This document shows positions 19,501 to 28,520 of a stretch of 64,000 nucleotides of DNA, one piece after another. Position 1 is the first letter of the stretch; every line of letters begins with the position of its first letter. This stretch comes from Paraktedonobacter sp034438135. Lineage in GTDB: Bacteria; Chloroflexota; Ktedonobacteria; Ktedonobacterales; Ktedonobacteraceae. Location of the stretch: the NCBI GenBank assembly GCA_034438135.1, contig DAOTTL010000198.1, positions 1-64,000 of the forward strand. Reading direction: 5' to 3'. Made by a program: the position numbers and the translations under genes. Under the pieces are notes generated by a model that worked only from the letters and a program-made list of their open reading frames with translations, did not search any database and was not told where the DNA came from.

Positions 19501-22017
19501 CACGGACAGGCTATTGCCACACGCCGCGTAACGGTCAGACATGCCTTTCACTCAACCCTGTTAAAACCAGCACAAGCGGCGCTGTCTGATCTGGTGAGTG
19601 AATTCAAGCTCAACCCGCCCACTATTCCTTATATTTCCAACGTGACCGGAACCTGGATTACACCGGAACAGGCGACCGATCCCGCCTATTGGGCAAAGCA
19701 TATGTGCCAGACTGTACGCTGTTCGGACGGTCTACAACATCTGATCGAGGAGACCGGGTGTGCTCTGATTGAAGTTGGACCAGGACAATCGCTCTGTGCG
19801 TTTGCCAGGCAACATCCCGCCTGCACTGTCGAGCAGATGAAGCGGATCATGCCAACTCTGCCAGCAGCCTACGAACTCCAGACTGATGGTCAGTCCCTGT
19901 TCAACATGCTTGGCAAACTCTGGCTGATCGGCTCTTGCATCGATTGGCGCGGCTATTATGCCAGTGAGCGTCGTCAGCGGGTTCTGCTTCCCACCTATCC
20001 CTTTGAGCGCCAGCGTTACTGGATCGACGCGCCAGCAGGCGGGTCAACAGATCCTATAGAACAACTCAACGACCGCGAAGGCTCGCAGCGTCTGACCCTG
20101 GACAAATGGTTTTCCGTCCCTTCCTGGAAACGAGCCGCTCCTCGTGTTCCCTTGCGAGACACCGCACAGGCTCCCCAATCCTGGCTGATCTTCGATCATC
20201 CGGGAGGCTCAGGAGAGCAGATCGCCAGATATCTGACCCGGCATGGCCATGAGGTTATGGTTGTTCTACCTGGAGCGACCTTTACTCGACTCGACAAAAA
20301 TACCTGCACGGTTCGGCCCGCTGTCTGCTCTGACTACGAAGCGGTCCTGAAGATGCTGGATGCGCGAGATCAGTCTCCTCAGCACATCGTTCATCTCTGG
20401 ACCAGAGAACGAGCGATGAGTATAGCTGAGAGCCTGGAATATGGCTTCCACAGTCTGCTTGCTCTGGCTCAGGCCCTGGGCAATCTGGACATGGCCAACT
20501 GCCAGCTAACAATCATCTCTAACGGACTCTATGATGTGACGGGCAATGAGTCGCTTGATCCCGCCAGGGCGTTGCTCACAGGTCCCTGCAAAGTTATCCC
20601 GCAGGAATACCCGCAGATGCGCTGCCGCCTGATCGATCTTGCCCCTTCAACGAACAGTGATGAACTCGCCAAACACCTGCTTAACGCTTTCTACCCGGTT
20701 ACCAGCGAGTCAATTATCGCGTTGCGTGGATCGCACCTCTGGGTACCCACCTTTGAGCCTATCACCCTGGACAGCGAGGACAAACCAGCGACAGCCTTCC
20801 GTGACAAAGGCGTTTATCTGATCACTGGTGGACTGGGTGGGATTGGACTGGCGCTGGCAGCACACCTGGCCAGCGAATTCCAGGCCCGTCTGGTCCTGGT
20901 CGGACGCACAGTCCCGCCACCACGTCAGGAATGGGCAGAGATCCTGCGCACAGAGACCGAGAACTCTCGCCGTGCACAACTCATTTGTCAGATCGAGTCG
21001 CTGGAAGCATCAGGAGCGGAGGTACTGATCGTCCAGGCCGATGTCAGCGACCCAGAACAGATACACACGGCCATTCAACAAACGCTGACAACCTTCGGCG
21101 AACTTCACGGGGTCCTTCACGCAGCAGGGGTACCAGCCAGCGGACTGATCCAACGCAAAACACCGGAGATGATCGAGCAGGTTCTGGCTCCTAAAGTGCA
21201 TGGCACACTGGCCCTGACCCTGGCCCTGCAAGAGATCCCGCTGGATTTCCTGGCACTGTTCTCCTCAATCTGCTCTACCACAGGGGGAGGGCCTGGACAG
21301 GTCGATTACTGCGCCGCGAACGCTTTTCTGGATGCCTTTGCCCAATGCCAGAGAAAACAAGGCAGGCAGGTTGTAGCCATCGATTGGGGTGAATGGCAGT
21401 GGAACGCCTGGGAAGCCGGACTGGCCGGTTATCCCGCCGAAGCGCAACAGTACTTCAGGGCGCGGCGTGAACGCTTCGGCATCAGTTTCGCAGAGGGCAT
21501 CGAAGCTCTGGACCGCATTCTTCAGAGCGGCCTCTCCCACGTGATCGTCTCAACCGAAGACTTCCAACAGATGGCAGCGAGCAGCGAAGAATTTTCAACC
21601 GCGACCATCATGCAAGCCCTGGCAGATTTCCAGCAGACACGACCAGTCGCAGCCTATACGCGGCCCCTGCTCAACACTCCCTATACCGCACCCACAAACG
21701 AACTGGAAAGTGAGATTGCAGCGCGGTGGAGCGACCTGCTAGGAATAGAGCAGATAGGCATCGATGACAACTTCCTCGAACTGGGTGGTCACTCTCTGCT
21801 AGGCACACAGTTGATTACGCGCCTGCGTCAGGCATTTCAGGTGAATGTACGCCTCACAACACTTTTCGAGGCCCCTACAGTGCGCGAACTGGCTGTAGCG
21901 ATAGAACTCTTATTAATTGAAGAACTTGAGCAAACAAACGAGACTGAGGCAGAATTGGTATTGATCGAAGCCCTCGCCCACACCGATGAAAAAGGCGAAA
22001 CATATGCTTACGAATGA
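13516..22017 (+). CDS. Type I PKS, two modules (PKS1): KS-(AT lost)-KR-ACP / KS-AT-KR-ACP
   Basis: 2833 residues. Module 1: KS 1-~430 with Cys178 (VQTFCSTS), His314 and His354; the KS-to-AT linker then runs straight into the post-AT linker (PTYPFERQRYW, ~583), so no AT exists; KR with GGLGHIG ~873 and GYTAAN; ACP Ser1200. Module 2: KS from ~1268 (Cys1442), AT ~1790-2090 with Ser1913 in GYSVGE and HAFHS 2009-2013 (malonyl type), KR GGLGGIG ~2438 and Tyr2598, ACP Ser2760. The C-terminal tail is acidic, unlike the basic tails of the other PKS proteins. The stop overlaps the NRPS start. It is first in the operon but probably acts last among the PKSs. No DH or ER. Confidence 0.93.
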   Translation: MDMYDTALALIGLSGRFPGAKTAEDFWQNIAGGIKSLRLFSESELLNAGVNPELLASSEYVRVGATIEDIDLFDASFFGYTRREAEMMDPQHRFFLECAWEALENAGYAPDACPGSVGVFAGSGFSTYCINNLYPHADFIETMGQFQVNMTNERDSLASMVSYKLNLKGPSIAVQTFCSTSLVAVHLACQSLLTYECDLALAGGVAISVPQISGYLYAEGGMLSPDGECRTFDANAQGSVMGNGAGVVALKRLREAIDDGDPILAVIRGSAVNNDGNLRVSYTAPGLNGQAEVIAEALGHADVEPETISYIEAHGTGTKLGDSIELAALLRVFGPHTPHTQFCALGSLKPNVGHLDRASGVTGLIKTSLALHHRQLPPTLNFTQTNQDIDLKHSPFYVNTSLQNWPASETPRRAGVNSFGLGGTNAHVVLEEAPVRIPSAPPPDSSLLLLSARTETALNSMAANLAEHLKEHPELNLADVAYTLQVGRSAFNYRYAFICHNNQEAITTLEQAARGLMTATCQTRRSTSETETLTHRTSMQPARNALERAEQLERLGQLWLAGEALNWSDLHAGERRQRVALPTYPFERQRYWIDPPEMPTQTRGVKQSVAGKLSNRANWFYLPGWKISPPSSPVTTHAQQVCWLIFADRYGLLDSLATSIRDAGQQVLLIRPGNEFRRLDATTYTLRPDKPGDYQALRQAVLTAPQTRYHFVHGWSITAQQSEPVAYSQKAYFQEQQENGFYSLLYLAQALDTSTFAHAPCISVVTNHSQSVQAGEPIVPEKSTLAGLCKVLSQEQTSLNYRFLDLDLYGTQGQPDAASLACLLRELESPIVEPLVAYRANERYRPVYRPMPLTEPTLHKQRLRKRGVYILTGGLGHIGLQLASYLAHSYQARLILVGRTQFPERESWPEWLLQHELNESVSQRIRQFQQLEAAGAEIVIACADVADAVQLSSVLDLATTRFGTVHGVIHLAGISTDEAFQSVALIDRHACELHFQPKVYSLYALQQVLEKRELDFCLLFSSLAAILGGLGFAGYTAANLFMDAFAYQQNQRSKTPWICVNWDSWHAHEESSANSAKASGDQRSSDVSLGKTIAAYVMTPEEGLDAFVRILASGLTHVVNSTGNLDARLRTWLLLEGIREEPAGSTQQISALTANNSTSSGTQTSHYENYEPLLVSIWQEALGLDEVSLYDNFFDLGGNSLNGLQVIARIRKLLRIPLSIVALFEAPTISAMATYLQTRHTTKRPEPIQQLEKRRQQVRQQSHQDGQEIAIVALSGRFPGSPTIEQFWQDLRDGKEAVTFFSEEELLAAGLDAELVRKPNYVKARPILQGVDVFDAAFFGYNPREAELLDPQHRIFLECCWEALERAGYSPENYAGLIAVFAGMNMSSYLHNLLQQPEIVASRRDLINDYQLAVSMDKDSLTTTVSYKLNLKGPSLGVQTFCSTSLVAVHLGCQSLLNGETDMVLAGGVSVRIPVKQGHLYEPGGQESADGHCRSFDALASGCMFGDGAGVVVLKRLADALEDGDLIQAVIRGSAINNDGSLKVSYSAPSVTGQAEAVIQALTRSSIDASNISYVEAHGSATELGDPIEVASLTRAFRTQTESENYCALGSVKTNVGHLDRAAGVTGLIKTVLALQHDLIPPTLHYHEPHPAIDFAHSPFYVNPIAQPWPRGAVPRRAGVNSLGMGGTNAHVIVEEAPERPGSDPSRLWQLLLLSAKTATALHKVTENLRTYLQDHPETPLADIAYTLQVGRQRFAHRRILLCRTHTEAVQALAQDTPDQLLPHYEARIDRPVAFLFPGVSELYPGAASELYEQERVFKLWVERCCELLRPHLTIDLRELLFGEPQVQQREMTRTTTLDLLAMLRTEQESPSAEANPLHQTALAQPAIFVIEYALAQLLIHWGLTPQAMFGYSVGEYVAACLAGVLTLEDALRLLARRAQLIQEQPEGAMLAVSLDEQSIQPYLNEQVSLAALNASDTCVLSGSPAAIAQVETSLHGQAIATRRVTVRHAFHSTLLKPAQAALSDLVSEFKLNPPTIPYISNVTGTWITPEQATDPAYWAKHMCQTVRCSDGLQHLIEETGCALIEVGPGQSLCAFARQHPACTVEQMKRIMPTLPAAYELQTDGQSLFNMLGKLWLIGSCIDWRGYYASERRQRVLLPTYPFERQRYWIDAPAGGSTDPIEQLNDREGSQRLTLDKWFSVPSWKRAAPRVPLRDTAQAPQSWLIFDHPGGSGEQIARYLTRHGHEVMVVLPGATFTRLDKNTCTVRPAVCSDYEAVLKMLDARDQSPQHIVHLWTRERAMSIAESLEYGFHSLLALAQALGNLDMANCQLTIISNGLYDVTGNESLDPARALLTGPCKVIPQEYPQMRCRLIDLAPSTNSDELAKHLLNAFYPVTSESIIALRGSHLWVPTFEPITLDSEDKPATAFRDKGVYLITGGLGGIGLALAAHLASEFQARLVLVGRTVPPPRQEWAEILRTETENSRRAQLICQIESLEASGAEVLIVQADVSDPEQIHTAIQQTLTTFGELHGVLHAAGVPASGLIQRKTPEMIEQVLAPKVHGTLALTLALQEIPLDFLALFSSICSTTGGGPGQVDYCAANAFLDAFAQCQRKQGRQVVAIDWGEWQWNAWEAGLAGYPAEAQQYFRARRERFGISFAEGIEALDRILQSGLSHVIVSTEDFQQMAASSEEFSTATIMQALADFQQTRPVAAYTRPLLNTPYTAPTNELESEIAARWSDLLGIEQIGIDDNFLELGGHSLLGTQLITRLRQAFQVNVRLTTLFEAPTVRELAVAIELLLIEELEQTNETEAELVLIEALAHTDEKGETYAYE

Positions 22018-25000
22018 TGAACTTCTCAAACGGCGGGCAACGCTCTCACCTGACCAGCTTGCTCGCCTTCGTCAGCGCATCCATAAGGCGAGCAAACATC
22101 AGTTCACAACTCCGACCATTCCATCTCGCTCGCCCGATCTGCCCATACCGCTTTCATCCGCGCAGCAACGCCTCTGGTTCCTCCAGCAACTGGAATCGGA
22201 GAGCACAGCTTACAATGAACTGATCGCCCTGCGACTGTATGGAATGCTCGATTACGCAGCCCTGAAACAGTCCATAAACAGACTTGCCCAACGCCATGAG
22301 ATTCTTCGTACAACCTTTCCCTGGCAGGATGATGCCATAGTGCAACACGTGTTTCACGATCCGCAGATTATCATAGAGGTTCCGTTGATCGATCTGCAAA
22401 ACCTTCCCCGGTCAGAACGACTGACTGGAGCCACCCGTATGGTAGAAGAGTTGCAAAGGCGTCCCTTTCGACTGACCGAAGAGTTTCCCTGGCGTACCTG
22501 TCTGCTGCGCATCGATGCTCAAGAGCATATTTTTTGTGCCTGCTTGCACCATAGTATCACTGACGCCTGGTCACTCGAAATTTTTGTCAAAGAGTTAATG
22601 ATGCTCTATCGCGCACCGCAAGACGACCAGTCCACAGTGCTACCTGACCTGCCACTTCAGTATGGTGACTATGCAGCCTGGCAGCAGCAGAGATTGGCCA
22701 GCGGCACATTTCAGAAGCATATGCTTTACTGGCAACATAAACTGAGGGGTCCGCTTCCTGTGCTAGAACTCCCAACCGATTATCCACGGCCACCTTTGAC
22801 AAGCCATCATGGAGAACGCCAATACTGGACTATACCCGATACACTGCACAGGACACTTGCTCATCTCTGTCTCACAGAACATGTGACCCTGTTTACTGTC
22901 CTGATGAGCACCTTTGCCGTGCTGTTGTCCCGCTATACCATGCAGGAAGATGTGATTATCGGCACTCCTGTGGCTGGCCGCGAGATGCCTGAACTCGAAA
23001 CGCTGCTCGGCTGCTTCATCAATACCCTGGCACTACGAATCGACCTCTCAGGCCATCCTCCTTTTCGTGAGCTGCTACACCGGGTACAGGCTGAGACGCT
23101 GGCGGCCTCTGAACATCAAGGTTTGCCCTTTGAAAAACTGGTCGAGCTGCTCCAGCCTGAGCGCAATATGAGCCAGAACGCTATTTTCCAGACCATGTTT
23201 ACCTTTCAAAATGTCCCTCAGACAACCAGTATCCTGACCGATCTGACTGTTACACCCTTTGAGGTCGGGGTAAAGACAGCAAAACTCGACCTCTCTCTTG
23301 TGCTGCGCGAAACTCCTGACGAGCTTGGCGGTTATATCGAGTACATGACCGATCTCTTCAGTGCCAGAAGCATAGAACTCTTACTCGCTCGCTACCAGCA
23401 TCTGCTAGAAGGGGTTGTTGCTTATCCAGACATGCATATGAACGAGATCTCTCTTCTGCTCCCAGAAGAGAAAGCAACCATCTTAAACCAGCATACATTT
23501 CCTCTGCCCACTCGCCACTTTCTCGAAGCATTTGCCAGACAGGTAGAACGTGTACCTGAGGCACTGGCATTGAGCGACGAGCACGAACAGCTTTCCTATC
23601 GAGTATTGGATGCCAGATCACACCATCTGGCCGCGACGTTTCAGCAGCAAGGCATTGGACCCGAAACGCTGGTCGGCGTTTATACCGAGCGAGGAGTTAC
23701 CTGGGCCACCACGCTGCTGGCACTCTTCAAAGCGTGCGGAGTCTATCTGCCGCTTGATCCACGTCATCCAGCCGGTCGCCTGCGCTCCCTGCTCACCGAG
23801 AGCGGTTGTCAGTATCTTCTGACGACGCGCAAGCTCTACCCTGGCTTGATCTCTCTGCTGGAGCAGAAAGGACTTCAGATACTCTGTCTGGAAGATCTGC
23901 TGACAAGCGAGATCGCTGGGACATGGCAGGAGCCTGTCTACCACGCCAGCAACCTGGCATACGTCATCTATACCTCTGGTTCGACCGGTCAGCCCAAGGG
24001 AGCGATGCTTCACCACGGCGGTATGCTTAACCATCTCTATGCCAAAGTGGCTGCGTTAGAGCTGGACGAACGGGATATCGTTGCGCAAACAGCTTCTCAG
24101 AGCTTTGATATCTCCCTCTGGCAGTTACTCGCGCCCTGGCTGGTAGGGGGTCAGACGCGTATCTATGCCCAGGAAGTAGTCGCGAACCCACCCCAACTGC
24201 TCAGACATCTGGAACAGGACGCCATCACGCTGCTAGAGGTTGTTCCCTCGTGGCTAAGTACGCTACTGGAGGTGCAGGCTGAGACTGGCAGACAGGCAAA
24301 TCTGGCCAGTTTGCGCTGGCTGATTCCCACAGGCGAGGCGCTCACCAGAGATCTCTGTGCACGCTGGCTTCAGAGCTATCCCCATATTCCGCTCTTAAAT
24401 GCTTACGGTCCCACCGAATGTTCAGATGATGTCACACATCACGTTATCCACAAGTTATCTGAAGAGCAGACCATCGGCAACACGATACCCATTGGTCAAC
24501 CCCTACCCAATCTCTTCATCTATGTACTGGACAAACACATGCAACTGCTCCCGCCGGGAGTGCGCGGAGAGCTATACGTTGGTGGTACAGGGGTTGGGCG
24601 AGGGTATCTGAAAGATCCAGTCAGAACAGCCCGGATATTCGTCCCTGATCCCTGGAGTACGGTCGGCGGGGAACGACTCTATCGAACCGGGGATCTGGGC
24701 TGCTATAACCAGGATGGTCAGCTTGTCTTTCATGGCAGAGTCGATCAACAGGTCAAACTGCGCGGGTATCGGATCGAGCTGGGCGAAATTGAGCAGGTTT
24801 TGCGCAAACAACCGGGAGTCAAAGACTGTGTCGCCATGGTGCACGAGTCAGGGCAGGGCGGTCAGCAACTGGTGGGATATGTGGTAGAAGAAGCAGGAGT
24901 CATACTCGCTCACGAAGAGATCCTGAGTGCCGCACGCGAAGAACTGCCTGACTATATGGTACCCTCCACACTCATCCACCTGGAGACCTTGCCGCTTACC

Positions 25001-28000
25001 CCAAATGGGAAGATCGATCGCCAGGCGCTCACTCAAAAGGCACAGACGTCAGTGGCGCACGCAACGACAGACTACGTCGCGCCTGGCACCCTTCTAGAGG
25101 TGCAGGTGGCCTCTATCTGGTCCGAGTTGATTAGTCTGGAGCGCCCAGGCATCAATGATAACTTCTTTGCTCTGGGCGGCCATTCCCTGCTGGCTGTACG
25201 CCTGATCGCCAGGCTTGAGCAAGAGTTTGGCACACGTCTGCCTCTGGCTACATTCTTCGCTACTCCTACCATAGCTGCCCTGGCCCATGCGGTGAAAAAT
25301 CAGTTGCGGGACAGGCAGGAAGACGCACTTCCGCCGCTGGGACGAGCCACGCGTGAACACGCTATACCGCTCTCCTTTACGCAAATGCGCCAGTGGCTGC
25401 TGGAACAGATCAATCCTGAAAAACAGCTCTACCATATGGTAGGCGTGGTCCATCTGCGCGGAAAACTACACCTCCCGACACTGAGCAACGGTCTGAACGA
25501 GGTCATCAGGAGACACGAGATTCTGCGCACAGCGTTCGTCCCAGGCATTACCGGCGAACCCTGGCAGGTGATCGCACCCACATGCATTCTGAACCTTCGA
25601 GAGATCAACCTCCAGGATCTCCCCCTGGCAAAACAGGAAACAGCCGTACGCGAACTGGTAGCAGAGGAACAGAAACGACCGTTTGACATGACACGCCCGC
25701 CCCTTATACGCGTCACAGCGGTCCGCCTCTCTTTCAACGAACATATCCTGCTCCTGACCAGTCATCAGATGCTCTTCGACGGCTGGTCCATTGAGATCTT
25801 TCTCTATGAACTTGGCACACTATATACGGCATTCATTGATCACCAACCTTCGCCACTTCCTCCGTTGCCCTTGCAATATGCTGACTATGCTATCTGGCAG
25901 AAGCAGATGCTCCAGGGTCAGAGGTTGGAGACACTGTTCAAATACTGGCGCACACAACTGATGGACCTACCGGCGCTCACCCTGCCCACTATCCACCCAC
26001 GACCAACCACGCCTATTTTTGATGCAGCCTCGATCCCCATCATGCTCTCGCAGGACCTCTCCTACGATCTGCTGGTACTAGGTAAACGCGAGGGTGTAAC
26101 ACTCTTTATGGTGCTGCTAGCTGCTTTTCAAGCCATCCTCGCTCGCTACAGCCAGCAAACAGATATCGTCGTCGGATCACCCATTGCCGGACGCAGCCAT
26201 ATCCAGGTAGAACCATTGATCGGCAACTTTCTCAACACGCTGATCCTGCGCACCGATCTCTCTGGACAACCAACGTTTCGGACAATCTTGCAGCGGGTAC
26301 GCCAGACAGTCTTCGGCGCATATGCCCACCAGGATCTGCCGTTCGAGCAATTGCTGATCGAACAGCATGCCGAACGCGATGTGGCCCTCAATCCGTTGTT
26401 CCAGGTCCTTTTCGCCTTTGAAAACCATCCGCGTCAGCAGGTCAGCCTGCCGGGACTGAGCGCTCGCTTTCTTGAAGTCACCAGCGAGACAACAACGTTC
26501 GACCTCGATTTGACTATGTGGGAAGAACATGGAAACCTGGTCGGGACCTGTAAATACAACGCCTATTTATTTGATCCGCTGCTTGTTCAGCGTCTACGCG
26601 ACGATTTTGTCTCCTTGCTCACACTGATTGCCTCACAGCCAGATCAACTGATTGCCGATTTGCCTGAGCAAGGAGATCATCAAAGTCTTCTGCCCGGCGC
26701 AAGTGCTTTGAAACAGACTCCGCAGGAGGATACCTATGTTGCGCCGCGCAATCCTATGGAAGAACACCTGGCAGCTATCTGGTCCGATCTACTGAGTCTA
26801 CCGCAGGTTGGAATTGCCAGCGACTTCTTCATGCTTGGCGGTCACTCGCTGCTGGCTGTGCGCTTGATGGCTCGCATCGAACAGCAATTTGGCAGACGCC
26901 TGCCTCTGGCAACTATTTTTCAGCACCGCACCATAGAGACCCTGGCAGAAATGCTCCAACGACAGGCGAACGCCTCACCCTGGTCACTGCTGCTTGAAAC
27001 ACGTGAGCCGATCATCAATTTACTCGCCGAGGCCACAAAAGAGATGGAGACCTTCACTACTGTATGCCCGACCGCTCTTTTGACCGAGCCTGCCACCGTT
27101 TTGCTCACCGGGGCAACCGGCTTCCTGGGCACGTTTCTACTGGGAGAACTTCTGGAAAAGACGACAGCGACGGTCTTCTGTCTTGTCCGAGCCGCCAGCG
27201 CAGCGGAAGGTGAGCGTCACATCCAACGTGTTCTGCAAGATGCCCAACTCTGGCAAGCTGCTTATCAGGAACGCATCAAAGTGATCCCAGGCGATCTGGC
27301 AAAGCCAGGACTGGGTCTGAACGAGCTGGACTACGAGAACTTGACCAAGAATGTTGAGGTCATCTATCACAACGGTGCCCTGGTAAATATGCTCTATCCT
27401 TACGAGGAATTGAAGGCAGCCAATGTGCAGGGCACCCGTGAGATACTGCGGCTGGCCACTACGGGCAGGATCAAGCCCGTCCACTATATTTCAACGCTGA
27501 GTATCTTCCCTCATACAGGAGAAACGAGCATCCAGTACGTGAGTGAAGATGCTTCACTCGACACCTATCACGAGTACGTACCCGGTGGCTACGCCCAGAG
27601 TAAATGGGTCGCGGAGAAACTGGTCACAATCGCACGAGAGCGGGGACTGCCCGTGGTCATCTACCGACCAGGACGTATCACCGGACACAGTCAAACCGGT
27701 GCGTGGCGCACCAATGATATGCTCTACCAGATGCTTGGTGGATGTATTCAACTCGGCATGAGTCCCATCCTCGCTGACAACGAGACCCTGGAAATGGTGC
27801 CCGTCAACTATGTCAGTCAGGCCATCGTGGCGCTTTCCCGGCTCACGGCCTCACAGGGGCAGGCCTTCCACCTCTCCCAACCCACCCCAACACGAGTCAA
27901 TGACATCCTTGAGTGGGTCAAAACCTCTGGCTATCAGCTACAGGCGGTGGAGTATCAGGCATGGCTGGCAGCCCTGGCTCACGCCCGCTCAAACGGACAG

Positions 28001-28210
28001 ACAAATATACTTACCCCATCGCTCGAACTTCTCCCGGAACCTGGAACCGCAACCTCAGCGGACATCCAACTCCCTCTCGTTATTCCTGAAACCAGACAAA
28101 CGCTGGCAGCTCTGGCTGGAACAGGAATAGCTTGCGCACCCGTCGATGCTCGTCTACTCCATGTGTACCTTGCATCCATGCTGAGAAGCGGCGTCCTCAA
28201 AGCCCAATAA
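22004..28210 (+). CDS. NRPS with reductive release: C-A-PCP-C*-PCP-thioester reductase
   Basis: 2068 residues from ATG 22004 (weak AAAGGCGA upstream); an ATG at 21986 is the alternative. It overlaps PKS1 by 14 nt. C domain with HHSITDAW (His182-Asp187). A domain ~500-1020 with TSGSTGQPKG ~657, YGPTE and NGKIDR. PCP1 Ser1061. A second C-like domain (~1105-1540) has HQMLFDGW, so the catalytic second His is Gln (1255), and no A domain follows. PCP2 Ser1615. The C-terminus (~1690-2068) is a short-chain thioester reductase with LLTGATGFLG, Tyr1863 and Lys1867 (YAQSK). It should add one amino acid and release the chain as aldehyde or alcohol. The basic N-terminal helix may dock to the acidic PKS1 tail. 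Confidence 0.93.
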   Translation: MLTNDELLKRRATLSPDQLARLRQRIHKASKHQFTTPTIPSRSPDLPIPLSSAQQRLWFLQQLESESTAYNELIALRLYGMLDYAALKQSINRLAQRHEILRTTFPWQDDAIVQHVFHDPQIIIEVPLIDLQNLPRSERLTGATRMVEELQRRPFRLTEEFPWRTCLLRIDAQEHIFCACLHHSITDAWSLEIFVKELMMLYRAPQDDQSTVLPDLPLQYGDYAAWQQQRLASGTFQKHMLYWQHKLRGPLPVLELPTDYPRPPLTSHHGERQYWTIPDTLHRTLAHLCLTEHVTLFTVLMSTFAVLLSRYTMQEDVIIGTPVAGREMPELETLLGCFINTLALRIDLSGHPPFRELLHRVQAETLAASEHQGLPFEKLVELLQPERNMSQNAIFQTMFTFQNVPQTTSILTDLTVTPFEVGVKTAKLDLSLVLRETPDELGGYIEYMTDLFSARSIELLLARYQHLLEGVVAYPDMHMNEISLLLPEEKATILNQHTFPLPTRHFLEAFARQVERVPEALALSDEHEQLSYRVLDARSHHLAATFQQQGIGPETLVGVYTERGVTWATTLLALFKACGVYLPLDPRHPAGRLRSLLTESGCQYLLTTRKLYPGLISLLEQKGLQILCLEDLLTSEIAGTWQEPVYHASNLAYVIYTSGSTGQPKGAMLHHGGMLNHLYAKVAALELDERDIVAQTASQSFDISLWQLLAPWLVGGQTRIYAQEVVANPPQLLRHLEQDAITLLEVVPSWLSTLLEVQAETGRQANLASLRWLIPTGEALTRDLCARWLQSYPHIPLLNAYGPTECSDDVTHHVIHKLSEEQTIGNTIPIGQPLPNLFIYVLDKHMQLLPPGVRGELYVGGTGVGRGYLKDPVRTARIFVPDPWSTVGGERLYRTGDLGCYNQDGQLVFHGRVDQQVKLRGYRIELGEIEQVLRKQPGVKDCVAMVHESGQGGQQLVGYVVEEAGVILAHEEILSAAREELPDYMVPSTLIHLETLPLTPNGKIDRQALTQKAQTSVAHATTDYVAPGTLLEVQVASIWSELISLERPGINDNFFALGGHSLLAVRLIARLEQEFGTRLPLATFFATPTIAALAHAVKNQLRDRQEDALPPLGRATREHAIPLSFTQMRQWLLEQINPEKQLYHMVGVVHLRGKLHLPTLSNGLNEVIRRHEILRTAFVPGITGEPWQVIAPTCILNLREINLQDLPLAKQETAVRELVAEEQKRPFDMTRPPLIRVTAVRLSFNEHILLLTSHQMLFDGWSIEIFLYELGTLYTAFIDHQPSPLPPLPLQYADYAIWQKQMLQGQRLETLFKYWRTQLMDLPALTLPTIHPRPTTPIFDAASIPIMLSQDLSYDLLVLGKREGVTLFMVLLAAFQAILARYSQQTDIVVGSPIAGRSHIQVEPLIGNFLNTLILRTDLSGQPTFRTILQRVRQTVFGAYAHQDLPFEQLLIEQHAERDVALNPLFQVLFAFENHPRQQVSLPGLSARFLEVTSETTTFDLDLTMWEEHGNLVGTCKYNAYLFDPLLVQRLRDDFVSLLTLIASQPDQLIADLPEQGDHQSLLPGASALKQTPQEDTYVAPRNPMEEHLAAIWSDLLSLPQVGIASDFFMLGGHSLLAVRLMARIEQQFGRRLPLATIFQHRTIETLAEMLQRQANASPWSLLLETREPIINLLAEATKEMETFTTVCPTALLTEPATVLLTGATGFLGTFLLGELLEKTTATVFCLVRAASAAEGERHIQRVLQDAQLWQAAYQERIKVIPGDLAKPGLGLNELDYENLTKNVEVIYHNGALVNMLYPYEELKAANVQGTREILRLATTGRIKPVHYISTLSIFPHTGETSIQYVSEDASLDTYHEYVPGGYAQSKWVAEKLVTIARERGLPVVIYRPGRITGHSQTGAWRTNDMLYQMLGGCIQLGMSPILADNETLEMVPVNYVSQAIVALSRLTASQGQAFHLSQPTPTRVNDILEWVKTSGYQLQAVEYQAWLAALAHARSNGQTNILTPSLELLPEPGTATSADIQLPLVIPETRQTLAALAGTGIACAPVDARLLHVYLASMLRSGVLKAQ

Positions 28211-28520
28211 TGTTTAAACAGCAAAAACTTGCATTCCTGTTGGGTAACAAATCTACGAGCATAGCTCCATGACAGCAGAAAGTAATTCAAGTATGCTTTC
28301 TTTGCAACGAAAAACATTCAAATGAAAAGCGGGGATGCAGGGGGTGCAACCCCTTGACCGGGGTCCGGGGCTTAGCCCAGGTTCTCACTTCTCTCCGGAG
28401 GAGAGGAGTGACTTTCAGATCATTCAGCCTCTCATTTCTGGAAAAAGAGAGGAAACACATGCGAGAGACAGGTAAGCAAACGCGGAAAACGCTTGCGCTA
28501 TGTATTTGGGAGTTAGACAC
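28211..28520. other. Longest gap inside the PKS/NRPS operon, with a REP-like GC-rich hairpin
   Basis: 310 bp without a gene. 28331-28380 is GC-rich: GGGGT-GCA-ACCCC forms a hairpin and is followed by ACCGGGGTCCGGGGCTTAG, which looks like a dispersed REP-type repeat unit. A smaller CTCTCC/GGAGAG inverted repeat lies near 28391-28405. A promoter for the FAAL gene could be here, but I see no clear -35/-10 pair. Confidence 0.45.

Noticed and set aside
13516..22017. Classical trans-AT PKS
   Set aside because: Half of the modules keep intact cis ATs, and the AT-less ones show excision scars or remnants of cis ATs. No trans-AT flanking sub-domain pattern or discrete AT was seen.
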